A stretch of DNA of 64,000 bases from Triatoma infestans (taxonomy: Eukaryota > Arthropoda > Insecta > Hemiptera > Reduviidae), in NCBI GenBank assembly GCA_011037195.1, contig JAAEAF010000637.1, positions 1-64,000 on the forward strand, written 5' to 3'. The number at the start of each line of letters is the position of its first letter. Position 1 is the first letter of the stretch. Position numbers and translations under genes: made by a program. Under the pieces are notes generated by a model. That model was not told the origin of the DNA and ran no database searches. It was given only the letters and a program-made list of their open reading frames with translations. Of this stretch, positions 1-10,854 are shown in pieces.

Positions 1-42
1 TCGGTAAAATGGTCATATCTACATCAACTGGCATATTGCTGG

Positions 43-761
43 TGTAGTGGAATCGTTTATTCCTGAGGTATGTAGTAGATGTCTTGAAGAGGGCGCAAGT
101 TAGTTTAGAGATTTTTGGAAGTTACAGCTCGAATTACCAACACTGAATTTATAAAAAAATAGACTATATTTTTACAGTAATTTAAATGTGAGAAATGGTA
201 ACTATTAACATGAAATACTTAGATAATTTAAAGTTAAAATAACAAATAATTTAAGATGATTAAAATAAATAAACTAAGATGCACAATTATGAAAATAAGT
301 ATAAGTAAAACCTGTATAGGGACGCGGAACTGCTGCTCGTATAACGATGTACTCGTATATAATCATCTGCTGACGTACTCATGTATAATAATCCCCCCTT
401 CCAGTGGAGCAAAGTTTATATTAGAGTTACTCACACAATGTCAGATGTGTAAGCAACCCTCACACCAAGACATCTCTCCTAGTGTGCGACCTTGGTTAGT
501 TCGGTGACCAGTGATTTAGGTCAGTGGCGAGCTTTATCGGTGCTTGCTTTGATGTAAAGTATTGACCCTTGTATTGAAAAGGGTTTCGTTTGTTTGGCCG
601 CGGCCTTGACTTGAAGACAGCGGCCGGCTAGGCCACTAGTTATGAATTATCCTTTATTCCTGCCATCCTTTGTGAAGATAGCAGCTGGCTGGAAACCACT
701 TTGACATTGCTATGACTTTGATACCACTTTGACATTGCTATGACTTTGATATGTCACTACA
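43..761 (+). mobile_element. Solo LTR, family LTR-A, copy 1
   Basis: A 719-bp unit starting TGTAGTGG and ending CACTACA, flanked by the 4-bp duplication ctgg (39-42 and 762-765). TG...CA ends plus a 4-bp duplication are the signature of an LTR left after recombination between the two ends of a retrotransposon. A TATA-like box lies near 414-423. Two related copies lie at 20197-20900 and 50389-51045. Near the 3' end a 28-bp segment is tandemly duplicated (695-722 and 723-750), which copy 2 lacks. The reading frame at 256-507 lies inside the LTR and is not considered coding. Confidence 0.85.
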
Positions 762-765
762 CTGG

Positions 766-1600
766 CCACTTTGGAATCGACATGGCATCTTTCACTAAGA
801 AAGACACCACCACCTCATAATGTAAGCATCTGAAAACTGTAGAAGATCAAAATTAATGAAACGAAATGTCACAATGTAATATTTATTTCAGACGCTCAAA
901 ATATCCAATGTATACATTAATGTCCGTTCATTAATTGAAATACTTTAAAATAATTATAACATTAACATAATTATAGTATAATAATTTAACCAACCATACC
1001 CATACATAGAAGAAAGATATTTACTACCAGGGGCATAATTTTAGATAGACAGGTATGTAAAAACTAATTCACTCATGAAAAACAGCCACCTTCTTGTTAA
1101 ACATTACGCGATAAATGATCTAAAGTAGACATGAAAAACTAAATTCACTTTTACTAATCAGTAAAATCCAATTCTTTCGGGCTCTGGAGAACTGCCAAAT
1201 CTACGTAAACAAGCCATACAAAACAAGATTTTAAATAAAACTACATAATGTTCCTTCTTAATATACCACAATCAAGACGCGTATATTAAATCTACAAATA
1301 ACCTCTCTGACACAACAGGGCAAAATGTAGTTATAAATTATAAGCTACAGTTTCATAATTGAGATGTAATTACTACAATAATTAACAACTACAAATTAAT
1401 TGTTAATGCTTTTGTAGGTTTGTTTTTTTTTTTGTTTTTTTTTCAACTAAAGTTATTGTAGTTGAAACTCACAAATTGGTAGTTGTGAAAAAAGTAGTTG
1501 TAAAAGCAACTGCCATATATATGTAGCTGTAGTTGTAATTAGTTATAAAACTGATAATTATAAATAATTAATTGAAACTTCCTTTTTTTTTTATTACATA
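766..1600. other. AT-rich spacer without recognised feature
   Basis: No reading frame, RNA gene or repeat is recognised. Several short T and A runs occur near 1420-1445 and 1583-1592. Confidence 0.5.
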
Positions 1601-1659
1601 TATTCTACCTTACTTATTTATTACCTAGTTAATTTCTAATTCTAACTTTCAAACTTGGT

Positions 1660-2110
1660 TTGATTATATAATTTGTCAAAAAATTTTGATTAAGCCTTCG
1701 TTTGAGGTTCAAATTTGAAATTCCATCAATGCTACTAAATATGTATGTATTAATATTATGTACGTGGTAAAATCATAAGTTATGCTGAAATGGTACTTTA
1801 AAGGAAAGCGTAATGCTACTGTTCCATTAGAACTCGTAATTTTCATAAAATTTCCATAAAACGTAAATTTTCCCAGGAAAATGTTTCAAGTAAAAGTGAT
1901 AGGCATTTATGTGGTGTATACGAACTTTAAAAAAAATCGTTGGAACCGTTTTCGAGAAAATCTTGCTAAACTGAAAATCATTCAGCAAGATCACACTCTT
2001 CTGGTTGAATGGATTTTACCTGAATTTTTCAAGTCTGATGCGATGGTAGTGCCTAAACGGAATACCAAGTTTGAGCTTCTTACGACTTTTCGTTTTTGAG
2101 ATATTCTATT
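1660..2110 (-). repeat. S-family modular repeat, decayed copy
   Basis: Reads on the minus strand as a degenerate version of the S modules at 2885-3730. It contains the recurring 'acttccggttgatgaattttg', 'aaaatcgttggaaccgtttt' and 'aaatgtttcaagtaaaagtg' blocks with changes. The plus-strand frame 1881-2099 is an accident of this repeat. Confidence 0.55.
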
Positions 2111-2442
2111 TAAAACACAACACATAAAAAGGTCGTCCTATCGGGAAGAGAGTGTGAGGAGGAGTGAGGGGGTCTACACACTTTTTATTATATATAGAAC
2201 TGAACCGCAATTTTAACTTAATGTGTAGTTTAGTAACTGATAACTCTTATGGTTTAACTTTAGGCGAACTTCGCTGGCTATTTAATTAGTAGTTATTTAT
2301 TTATTTTTTTTTCCAAATATAAGGAAATATAAATTAAAATTAAATTCTGCATAAAACATACACTGTTTTAAGTTTTGGTTCAGGATGAGGAATCACTGAC
2401 CACTTATCTGATGTCAATTAAAGCTAGATTAGATTAGATTCT

Positions 2443-2670
2443 TTGAGGGATAGCCCACGGCGACCTAAAAGATCTAATGTGTGCCCGGGAGTCTTCTCTG
2501 AGTACTACCGGCCTTCGAGGAGTATTCTCTAGTTACAGACAACATTGGGATGGGCAGTGAGCTGTAGAGGTGCTAAGGAAGAGTGAAAAAAACCTAAGGT
2601 CAGCACTGCTGGACTCGAACACGGGATCTTCGTATAGGAGTCCATCGCGCTACCTCTGAGCTAATTCTTC
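2443..2670 (-). mobile_element. SINE-1, full-length copy (tRNA-derived)
   Basis: On the minus strand it begins with an A-box-like TTAGCTCAGAGGTAGCGC, followed by a B-box-like GTGTTCGAGTCC. It then has the SINE-1 body, with the shared blocks CAGCTCACTG, AGAGAATACT and GAGAAGACTCCCGGG, and ends near GTCGCCGTGGGC. The same order of head and body is seen at 17588-17834 and 58386-58618. The head resembles a tRNA, probably tRNA-Ala, but acceptor pairing is lost, so this is not a functional tRNA. Confidence 0.8.
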
Positions 2671-2884
2671 TTGTATTTTGTTTGTAAAATTGTTAGTTAT
2701 ATAAATAAATAAAATAAAATATTACAAGAAATTAAGTTACAGTAAGTTAGTAAATTAATTAAATTAATTTACAGAAATTCAGAATCAATTCAAATCAGAC
2801 TAAATGAGAATGTTTAGACCTGCATAAATAAAACTGCCTATCAAAAATTTCCATTTCAGAAGTTTAATTATACACAAACGTGAT

Positions 2885-3730
2885 TTTTGTGTGTGTGTGT
2901 GTGTGTAAACAGCCTTCCTTCAAAAACAAAAAACCGTAGAAAGTTGAAACTTGATATTACGTTTACGTATCACCATGGGATCTGACGGTGCATTATCTGT
3001 CAAAATTCCTCAACAGAAAGTACCACTCTACAGTTGGTTTTCTTATGTTTTTGCGATTTGCTCAAAAATGGCTCCGGCGATTTTCTTTAAACATAGTATA
3101 TCAACTACACATACAAAGAGCTACAACTTTTATTCGAAACATTTCTCTGGGAAAATTCATTTAAGGGTAGTTCTGGGGGAGAGGTGGGGTTAGGTTTTCA
3201 TCTTAACTGCTATTTCAGTTTATTAGACAATTCTGTCATATAAATACTGTTAATTAGAATTTAGTATGTTGTCGAAATTCTGAGTTTGAAGAAATCGGGT
3301 AACCGGAAGTGTGTTTAACACTTTACTAAATGATTTTTACACTTTTTCGCGATTTTCTCAAAAATGTTTAAAACGATTTTCTTGAAACTTCGTATATAAA
3401 CTAAACATACAAAGATCTAGAACTTTTATTTAAAACAGCGAAAATTCATTTAAGGGCACTTTTAGAGGAGGGGTAGGGTTGTGGTTTTCTCTAAAGTGCT
3501 ATCATAGTTGATTATACAATTTCATTATCCAAATAAAATTAATTAGAAATAAATACATGGCCAAAATTCCGAGTTTCAAGAAAATTAGTAAAACGGAAGT
3601 GCGCTTTTACTGGACAGTTTTCGACGAATTTCATTAAATTTGGTACACAAACTATAAAATTTGTCAATTATAATTTTGAGGACTGGAGTAAGAGAATGTG
3701 TGTGTGTTTCACACCAGATTTTTTTTTTTT
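2885..3730 (+). repeat. S-family modular repeat, near-complete copy
   Basis: Starts with a (GT)n run at 2889-2906, then the block 'accgtagaaagttgaaactt'. About two and a half degenerate modules of roughly 275 bp follow, each containing 'gcgattt(g/t)ctcaaaaatg', 'acatacaaagagct', 'gaaaattcatttaagggca' and 'accggaagtg'. It ends with 'ggagtaagagaatgtgtg' and 'gtttcacaccagattttt'. There are no terminal inverted repeats and no credible protein; the 80-codon frame at 2951-3193 lies inside the modules. At least ten further copies or pieces occur in this window on both strands. Confidence 0.75.
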
Positions 3731-4200
3731 TAATACTCAACACTAATACCCAATTTCATAAACCTATAAATTAATATTTATTTTATTGTAAATTTTGTTC
3801 AATAAAATGTAATAAAATTGAATAAAAATGAAATATATTGCCGTTAAACGTTTAACGAACACAATAAAAGTACTTTTTTGTTTAATATAACCTATAAAAT
3901 CGCACACAATTTCAATCTACGCTGCCCGGCAAGCAGCTACAATAGCACTAGCTGAAGCACATTATTGAGGCACACGAAGTTTGCCGGAAATAACCGAATA
4001 TGACCATTTTTTTAAATACTATGAATTGGGTAGCGTCAGCATCAAGCAACGCGTGATGAAATAATTACTTTTTTAATAACTGATTCATTAATGGTATTTA
4101 AACAATAATTTATTATGCTAAGATTGTTATGTTATTATTATTTTTTGTCATAAATTTAAATCAGCTCCTTGATTTTGTATAGGCTGTATTTGAATTTTTA
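3731..4200. other. AT-rich spacer
   Basis: No gene or repeat boundary recognised between the S copy and the palindrome that starts at 4201. Confidence 0.5.
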
Positions 4201-4751
4201 ATTATTGGTGATTTTCATGAACCTTTAAACAGCCTTCAACGTTCAAAATTTTTTTATTATAAGTTTCAAACTATTACATTAAAATTGTACACTCAACGTT
4301 TCGACACCTTCACGTGTCATCTTCGGGGGTTTTTTGAAATTCTGCTAACGTAACAATCATTTTTACAATATGCATTTAAAACCTTTATTAATTTAATACA
4401 GCATAAGTATTCTAATGTCCACAATTTAGCTTACCTATGAATATAATTGCTACTATATACTTGTTGTAATTCTATAAAAAAGTTTCAACAAGTATATAGT
4501 AGCAATTATATTCATAGGTAAGCTAAATTGTGGACATTAGAATACTTATGCTGTATTAAATTAATAAAGGTTTTAAATGCATATTGTAAAAATGATTGTT
4601 ACGTTAGCAGAATTTCAAAAAACCCCCGAAGATGACACGTGAAGGTGTCGAAACGTTGGGTGTACAATTTTAATGTAATAGTTTGAAACTTATAATAAAA
4701 AAATTTTGAACGTTGAAGGCTGTTTAAAGGTTCATGAAAATCACCAATAAT
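4201..4751. repeat. Near-perfect long palindrome with ribozyme-like motif in each arm
   Basis: Two 266-bp arms (4201-4466 and 4486-4751) are reverse complements around a 19-nt spacer (4467-4485). I saw only one difference between them (ctcaacg against cccaacg) and no indels. Each arm holds CGAAGA-U-GACAC...GUGUC-GAAAC (plus strand about 4626-4655; minus strand about 4297-4326). This resembles the hammerhead-like core of the repeats at 23343 and 28909, except that the expected CUGAAGA reads CCGAAGA. I infer a head-to-head dimer of a related element. A target duplication is not clear. Confidence 0.75.
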
Positions 4752-4789
4752 TATAAATTTAAATTTTATAATTAATTTTTGATGTTATT

Positions 4790-4997
4790 TTGTGGGAGTG
4801 CTGCAATGTCGCAGTGCTTATGTACCAGCCGCTACTGGTACTGCCCTTAGATTTTCTTTTCGTAGGATCTCACTGCTCGGTGATGGAAAGCGCTGTCTTC
4901 TTACGAGAGTACACTGTCTGGAGGACAGTGAGGGACTGAGAAGGTTCCGGGAGTATGGTGATATCAGATCTTTCAGATCTCAATGCATTATACCCTA
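4790..4997 (+). mobile_element. SINE-1, copy with diverged head
   Basis: From about 4850 the sequence follows the SINE-1 body (gcccttagattttcttt, tcggtgatgg, gagagtacactgtctgg, gagaaggttccggga, tcaatgcattataccct). The tRNA-like head is not recognisable upstream. The frames on both strands here (4792-4998 and 4870-5136) are inside the SINE and not considered genes. Confidence 0.65.
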
Positions 4998-5499
4998 ACA
5001 AAGTCAGTTGGCAGTAGAAGAACAAGAAGAGATAGATCAGCAAAATGCTGGGAAGCTGAGTTGGGAGCTTCATCCGAAAAGGATGGTATGATAGAAAATT
5101 GTGGAATAAGTTGACTTGACCAGTAATTTTTTTCAAACAGGAAGTGATTTAACAAGAAATAAGTAAAAATTTCATGTTGGGAAGAAAATTTATCAAGCGA
5201 AAATAAGAAAGTACAAATCGTTTGGATATGTTACAAGAGATTACATACTGTTACAATCTGTTATTTATCTAATCTGTTACTATCCCCTAAAAAAATTTAC
5301 AACTTTTGTCGTATTTTTACTAAGTCTATTTGCGAGTATTATTTCCATGTTTATTATGTGAGCACAAATATATTTTAATGCAGCCACTGGTGCCATCTAG
5401 GAGAGAAAGCAGGTACCTCAAATTCTCCTAGTGGCCGCTAGAAAGCGCTGGCGGCGCGCTCTAGCTCTTTCTAGAAGAATCGGGAATGTTCTAGACCCT

Positions 5500-5775
5500 T
5501 CTCCACCGGTATAAATAGTGGGATAACAGAGAGTTTGCAGAGTTTTCTAGTTACAAACGAAGTGTACGTTTGTGGAAAGTGTATGAAAAGTGTACAAAGT
5601 GAACTTTTCTGGTTTAAACTGTGAATTAATTATTATTAAGTGTTGTTTTTAGTAATTTATTGAGCATAGCAATAAATTGGGTTTTCCTTTATTGAAAGTT
5701 TAGAGTATTTGATCTATACGAACCCATTATAAATTAGTTTGTTGCAGTAGCTAGTTAGAGGGGAAAAAACGTGAC
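5500..5775 (+). mobile_element. LTR fragment, core to 3' end (family LTR-B)
   Basis: Contains a TATA box (ggtataaatagtggga) at about 5508-5523, an AATAAA at 5681-5686 (caataaattggg), and an end near 5773 (acgtgaca). A second copy of this same 3' two thirds lies at 12087-12345. TATA box followed by poly(A) signal over about 270 bp suggests an LTR. The 5' limit is not found; a TGTTAC at 5229 or 5268 is possible but no target duplication confirms it. It could alternatively be promoter sequence of the retrotransposon that follows. Confidence 0.5.
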
Positions 5776-6401
5776 AATCGAAAGTAATACAAAATTCTTT
5801 GAGAGTTGTTCTTGGACTGTGAAACAGTTAACATCTCGTCATCATAATTTTTGTGTTTGTATGGTTGTAGGCGGAGTACAGTGATAAAAATTTGCAAATA
5901 TTTAACTTGTAGTGTATAGAGTAACTGTGTGAATTTTTGACAAAATCTATCGAGCAGTTTTTGTGTAATTAGATAATATAAGTTAATGTAATTTAATACT
6001 GGAGCTGCATGTTCAGGTATGTCTAGTTACGTATACATGACGTATTGGTAGGTGTGTTATCTAACGTCACAGCGAATAAGCGATCTGTCAGCTGACGGCG
6101 ATAAGCTGTATACGTCATCCCACGTCATAGAGGTTTAGGAGTTAAAGCGCTTCTATAATAACATAAATAATTACAAACTGAAGTTTAATCTGGGGCAAGT
6201 TCAAGGTTTTTGTTAGTAGTGAAGTTTTATTGCTGACTCTATTTCATTGCTACTTTGTTCTGCTATTATCTTACATTGATAGAATCAGATATAGTGATTA
6301 CGATTAAAATAAACAGGTAATAATAATAGATAGTAAACACATTCAAATAATAAGTAAAAATAAAATTTGAAAAAAAAAAAAAATATCATTTACAAGCCCG
6401 A

Positions 6402-7220
6402 TTGCATACAATGGCGAGTGATATATCCGAATTAGTGAAGTTACTTGAAGGTTTTAAGGTAGAGGTCAGACAAATAATTAGGGAGGAAATAAGTAATTTA
6501 AATATTCCTGCTAAACTGGAGGAACAGAATAGAAAGTATGAAGAACTTAAGAAAGAAAATCAGGAATTAAACGAAATAGTACGTAGGCAACAAAGATTAT
6601 TGGAGTTGGTCCGTAGAAGTAATAATGTGATTTTCTACGGCATTCAAGATGTGGATAAAGAGAATCATGTAAATTTGGAAAAAACAGTTCTGGACTTGTG
6701 CAATAATGTCCTTTCTGTATCAGTAAGCAGGAATAGTCTTAACTTTACTAGGCGTATAGGAAAAGTTGGGGCTAAGAACAGACCTGTAATTGTTTCTCTT
6801 GTCTCTAATAACCTCAAATGGGATATTTTACGTAATGCAATAAAATTGAAAGGAAGTAACATATATGTGTCGGAAGATTATGATAAGGAGGCACAACAGC
6901 AACGTAAAGAAATTATTGCAATGAGAACTAAGTATAGGGAGCTAGGCCAAAATTGCAAAATAAGAAAAAATGGGCTGTTAGTGGACGGAAAATTTATACA
7001 TTATGAAGAATTAATTAAAAACAAAACTGTAGCAGTGGATGTGCAAGATACGGGAGATGAATCAGGCGAAGAGAGTGGCGGCCCAATAAAAGATATGAAG
7101 AATAAGAGCAAGAGGAAGCGAACAAAGGTTCTATCTACTGCACCTAAAGTAACTAAGGTCACTGAGTTTTTTCGTGCCAGAAGCGACTCGGCCTCATCAA
7201 CCTCATCGGCTAGAAAATGA
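6402..7220 (+). CDS. Non-LTR retrotransposon ORF1 protein (coiled coil, L1-like RNA-binding)
   Basis: A 272-residue intact reading frame. Residues about 5-75 are rich in E, K, Q and L with heptad spacing, a clear coiled coil likely used for trimerisation. Residues about 76-150 (FYGIQDVDKE... to RRIGKVGAKNRPVIVSLVS) resemble the RRM-like domain of L1-type ORF1 proteins. Residues about 155-215, with KEIIAMRTKYRELG, resemble its C-terminal domain, and a basic tail (KNKSKRKRTK) follows. ORF1 proteins of this type bind element RNA and act as nucleic-acid chaperones. The start at 6412-6414 (second ATG) is also possible. It overlaps the beginning of the ORF2 frame by a few codons, as is common in these elements. 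It is the only long undamaged frame in the element, so decay is recent or the ORF1 was spared by chance. Confidence 0.85.
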   Translation: MHTMASDISELVKLLEGFKVEVRQIIREEISNLNIPAKLEEQNRKYEELKKENQELNEIVRRQQRLLELVRRSNNVIFYGIQDVDKENHVNLEKTVLDLCNNVLSVSVSRNSLNFTRRIGKVGAKNRPVIVSLVSNNLKWDILRNAIKLKGSNIYVSEDYDKEAQQQRKEIIAMRTKYRELGQNCKIRKNGLLVDGKFIHYEELIKNKTVAVDVQDTGDESGEESGGPIKDMKNKSKRKRTKVLSTAPKVTKVTEFFRARSDSASSTSSARK

Positions 7221-7236
7221 TAGTAAACTTAAAGAT

Positions 7237-10200
7237 ATGGTTAAGAGAATCGATTTTGATATAGTTTCGTATAATATAGCCGGCTTGAAAAATAAATTAC
7301 ACAATATTGAGTTTAAAGAGTTTTTACGGCAGTTTCAAGTGTTTATATTACTAGAGTGTTTTATTGTGGAAGAAGAAGTGTTTTTGAGTTTTAAAAAGAG
7401 TTTTTCTGATTATAATTTAATTTTTGTACCTGCAGTTAAAGAAAAGAAATTTGGTAGAGCGAGGGGGGGTCAATTTATGGGGTAAAAAATGATCCTTTTC
7501 TCAGGAATAAAGTTAAATTTGTTAAATATTCAAATTTTCATTTAATTGAAGTGAAGCAAAAACCTGTAAACCACTATATTTTACCAGTTTATTTGGGCTG
7601 CAGCTCTTGGCTGTCGGATTTTCAGTTGTTGTATAAGGTAGTTAGTGAATGTCAGGATATGCAGCTTATATTGATTGGGGATTTTAATGGTAGGGTAAGT
7701 AAAAAACAAGTTGTACCTCAAGCTGTTATGAATAATTGTGTAAATGTAGAGGAAATTAGAAATTCGAAAGATGATGTTTTAAATACAAACGGGAAGCAAT
7801 TATTGTCCTTATTTGAGGATTTCGGCTTGGTGATATTAAATGGCCGTGTAAAGGGAGATAATAATGGGGAATATACATTTATAGGGGCGATGGGATGCTC
7901 GACAATAGACCTATGTGCTGTTTCTGTTGAGGTGCTTCCGTATGTAGAAATTTTTCAAGTAAGAGAACAGTTTTTTTCAGACCATCTTCCCATTACTCTG
8001 AGATATATGATTAAAGAAGTTAAACCTAATGACATTATGCCTTTGCTTCCCAAATTGAAATGGAATTTGAGCAGTAAAGATATTTATATGGAGGAAATAG
8101 AAAATATTATTTCTAAATTATATGTATCGTCAGAGAAGCCAATAGCTTGTTTATTGAAATTAACGGATGCAATAACTATGACTGCACATAAGTACAATAT
8201 GGTTTATAAAAATAAGCCCGCAATTTATAAGCAAGGTTGGTATGATAGGGAGTGTAAAAAGAAACGAGACCATTTATATAACTTGCTGAACATCTTTCGA
8301 AAAACTAATTCCCCTACAATTAGAGTGTATTATTTGAAAATAAGAAATGAATATAAGAATTTATGTAGAGTTAAGAAAGAACTGCACATGAAAAGCATTG
8401 TTAATACCTTTAGTGGAGTGAAAGACGCCAAAGACCTCTGGGGTTTAGTTCGTTATTTTAAAGTTAAAAAGTTTAATTTTGATAGAAATATACCAGTTGT
8501 AAGTTGGGTGAATCATTTCAAAAATTTGTTGAATCCATCACTAAATGCCACTCGAATAAGTTACGTTGAACCTCATATAAGTAATGACTTTCTAGATGCT
8601 CCTTTTGGGATGTCAGAATTGCTAGCTGTGTTGAATAGGGCAAAAGTTAATAAAGCTCTCGGGACGGATAGAATTTCTTATGAATTTTTTAAAAATAGCC
8701 CCGAAAATTTCTTACAGCGGTTGCTTGATTGCTTTAATGGGATCTATAATAAAGGGGTAGTACCAGATAATTTCAAAAATGCAATTATATTTCCCATTCA
8801 TAAAAAAGGTGCAGTCAGCGATGTCTCAAATTACAGGGGAATCTCGTTCTCTAATACTGTCGCTAAATTATTTGTTGGCCTATTGCTGGATCGAATTGCA
8901 TTGTGGGAAAATGAGAATAATTTGCTGGGCGAATTTCAAGCAGGATTTAGAAAGACCTACTCGACCGCTGATAATATCAGCAATTTAATGAATATTATTA
9001 AGATAAAATTAAGTAGCAAAAGGCAGAAAGTCTTTGCTTTTTTGTTGACTTGTCAGCTGCCTTTGACCGGATCGACCGTCACGCCCTGTTTTTTAAGCTT
9101 TTTAATTTGGGTATGTCAAGTAAGATGGTGGCGATAATCAGAAGTATGTATGCAGGCACGTCGGCCTCAGTATGGTGTCACGAGGGTCTGTCCGAATCCT
9201 TTGAAACTTCTATGGGAGTTAAGCAAGGCTGCTTATTAAGCCCATTATTGTTCTCCTATTTCATTAACGATGTTGCTGACTACGTTGGTGGTGGTGTCAG
9301 AATAGGGGGAACTGTGATCAACATGTTGGCTTATGCTGACGACTTGGTACTGCTGGCGATGGACCGACTCTCTTTGCAGAGTATGATTAATTCATTTTCC
9401 AATTATTGTAATGCTTGGAATTTGATGGTAAACTTGAAAAAATCGAAGATTGTTGTATTTAGGAACGGGGGCCGTCCTAGCAGGAAGGAAAAGTGGCATT
9501 ACGGAAATGAAAGCATAGAGGTTGTTAATACTTACAATGTACCTTGGCATTACATTATCCTCCAAAATGTCTTTAGAGCACCATTTTAAAGAAAAAGTAG
9601 AAAACGCAAAGTTTGCCTTAAATTCGTTTTATAAGTTAATAGTAAATAGAAGTATCCCATTTTCCTCCAAATTGAAAGTGTTTAATGCGGTATCTCGTGC
9701 GATAGTGTGCTATGGGGCGCAAACTTGGGGGTATCGTAGGTATGACTCGGTGGAGATCCCTTTCAAATTTTTTATTAAAAAGTGCTTCAGCTTACCCAGA
9801 AATACACCGGATGCGATTGCATATTTAGAGACCAATTTAGCCCCAACGTTCTTGTATACATTTAAATTGCATTTAAATTATATAAAGAGATGTTTAAATT
9901 TACCAACTTCTAGGTACCCCAAAATTCTCACCCAAGAAATAATTAAGAGAAAAATATTTTGGTATAAGAACTGGGAAGTACTCTGCAATAGCTGCAATAT
10001 TAATATGATGGAGTTGTTAAATGGTGGCTTAAAAACATCCAATGTAATGAATATATTAAAACATTATGTAATTAATGAGCATAAATTGAAAATTTCCAGC
10101 AGTGTAAGGTGTGCTCTGTATAAGGAATTAGAACCCGGTAATAATTTTGTTTATAGTAGCAAGTTAGATGCGAATTCTATTGGCTGGATAATCAAAATGA

Positions 10201-10485
10201 GAGGCGAATTGCTGTTAAATACTATATTTAAATAACAAGTATACCTTCACTGAGCAGGTCAAATTGTGCTCATTGTGTAACAGGAATGAGATCGAGGACG
10301 TTTATCACTTTCTTGCAATCTGCCCTGTTCTAAGGGAGTATCGTCGAAAGTATTTGAAGGAGGATGTGCTAACTGAGGATGGGTTTAAGGCATATTTAAA
10401 CGGGAAAGATTGGTCCAGCTTAGTAAATTACTGTAAGGTAGCTTGGAATTATAGATATTTTTTGGTAGAACAATTTAATTATTAG
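7237..10485 (+). pseudogene. Non-LTR retrotransposon ORF2 (endonuclease-reverse transcriptase), frameshifted
   Basis: One protein broken by four frame changes, near 7457 (in a G run), 9035-9045 (T run), 9530 and 10235. Order of domains: apurinic-type endonuclease (YNIAGL near 7270; GDFNGR near 7675-7695; SDHLPI near 7978), reverse transcriptase (NYRGISFSN near 8830; AGFRKTYST near 8940; motif A VDLSAAFDRID near 9045; GVKQGCLLSPLLF near 9215; catalytic AYADDLVLL near 9331-9357), then a C-terminal region and a CX2CX9HX4C zinc knuckle (CSLCNRNEIEDVYHFLAIC) near 10267-10323. The endonuclease nicks target DNA and the RT copies the element RNA at the nick. The motifs are intact but no continuous protein can be made as read. 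All indels are single-base-like at homopolymers or short repeats, so sequencing error is a possible cause. Confidence 0.85.
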
Positions 10486-10854
10486 AATATGGATTGAGGT
10501 ACATATTTTCAAAATTTCTTTTTTTACTTTTTAGTCTTATTCTTATATTCTTTTGTTAGTATTATTATTATTATTTTTTATTTTTTTTATTTAACAAGGC
10601 TTGTGCATTTCTGTTTAATGGAGCAATGATTGTTTTTCTTCTTTTTGTTTTGTTGTAATTGAGGATTTTTCTTTTCAATTATATTTTGTTGTCATCAAAT
10701 TGTATGTTCAAAGTGTAAAAGTTTAGTTTGTGTAAGTTCAAGGCGACCCCTCAGACGGTCAGTGGACCATGAGTATTCGTCTTAAAACAAAAGAGATTAT
10801 TTATTTGTTGATATATTTGATTGTATGCTCATAATAAAGACAATTTTATTATTA

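Noticed and set aside
1881..2099. Small protein-coding gene
   Set aside because: The frame runs through a decayed S repeat on the wrong strand and has no motif.
2951..3193. Small protein-coding gene
   Set aside because: Lies in S-repeat modules; the next module carries changes that close the frame.
2885..3730. S family as a Helitron
   Set aside because: No TC start, no CTRR end with hairpin and no Rep/helicase sequence seen.
5500..5775. Promoter of a host gene (TATA box, spaced poly(A) signal)
   Set aside because: A diverged second copy at 12087-12345 with an abrupt end shows it is a repeat, most simply an LTR.
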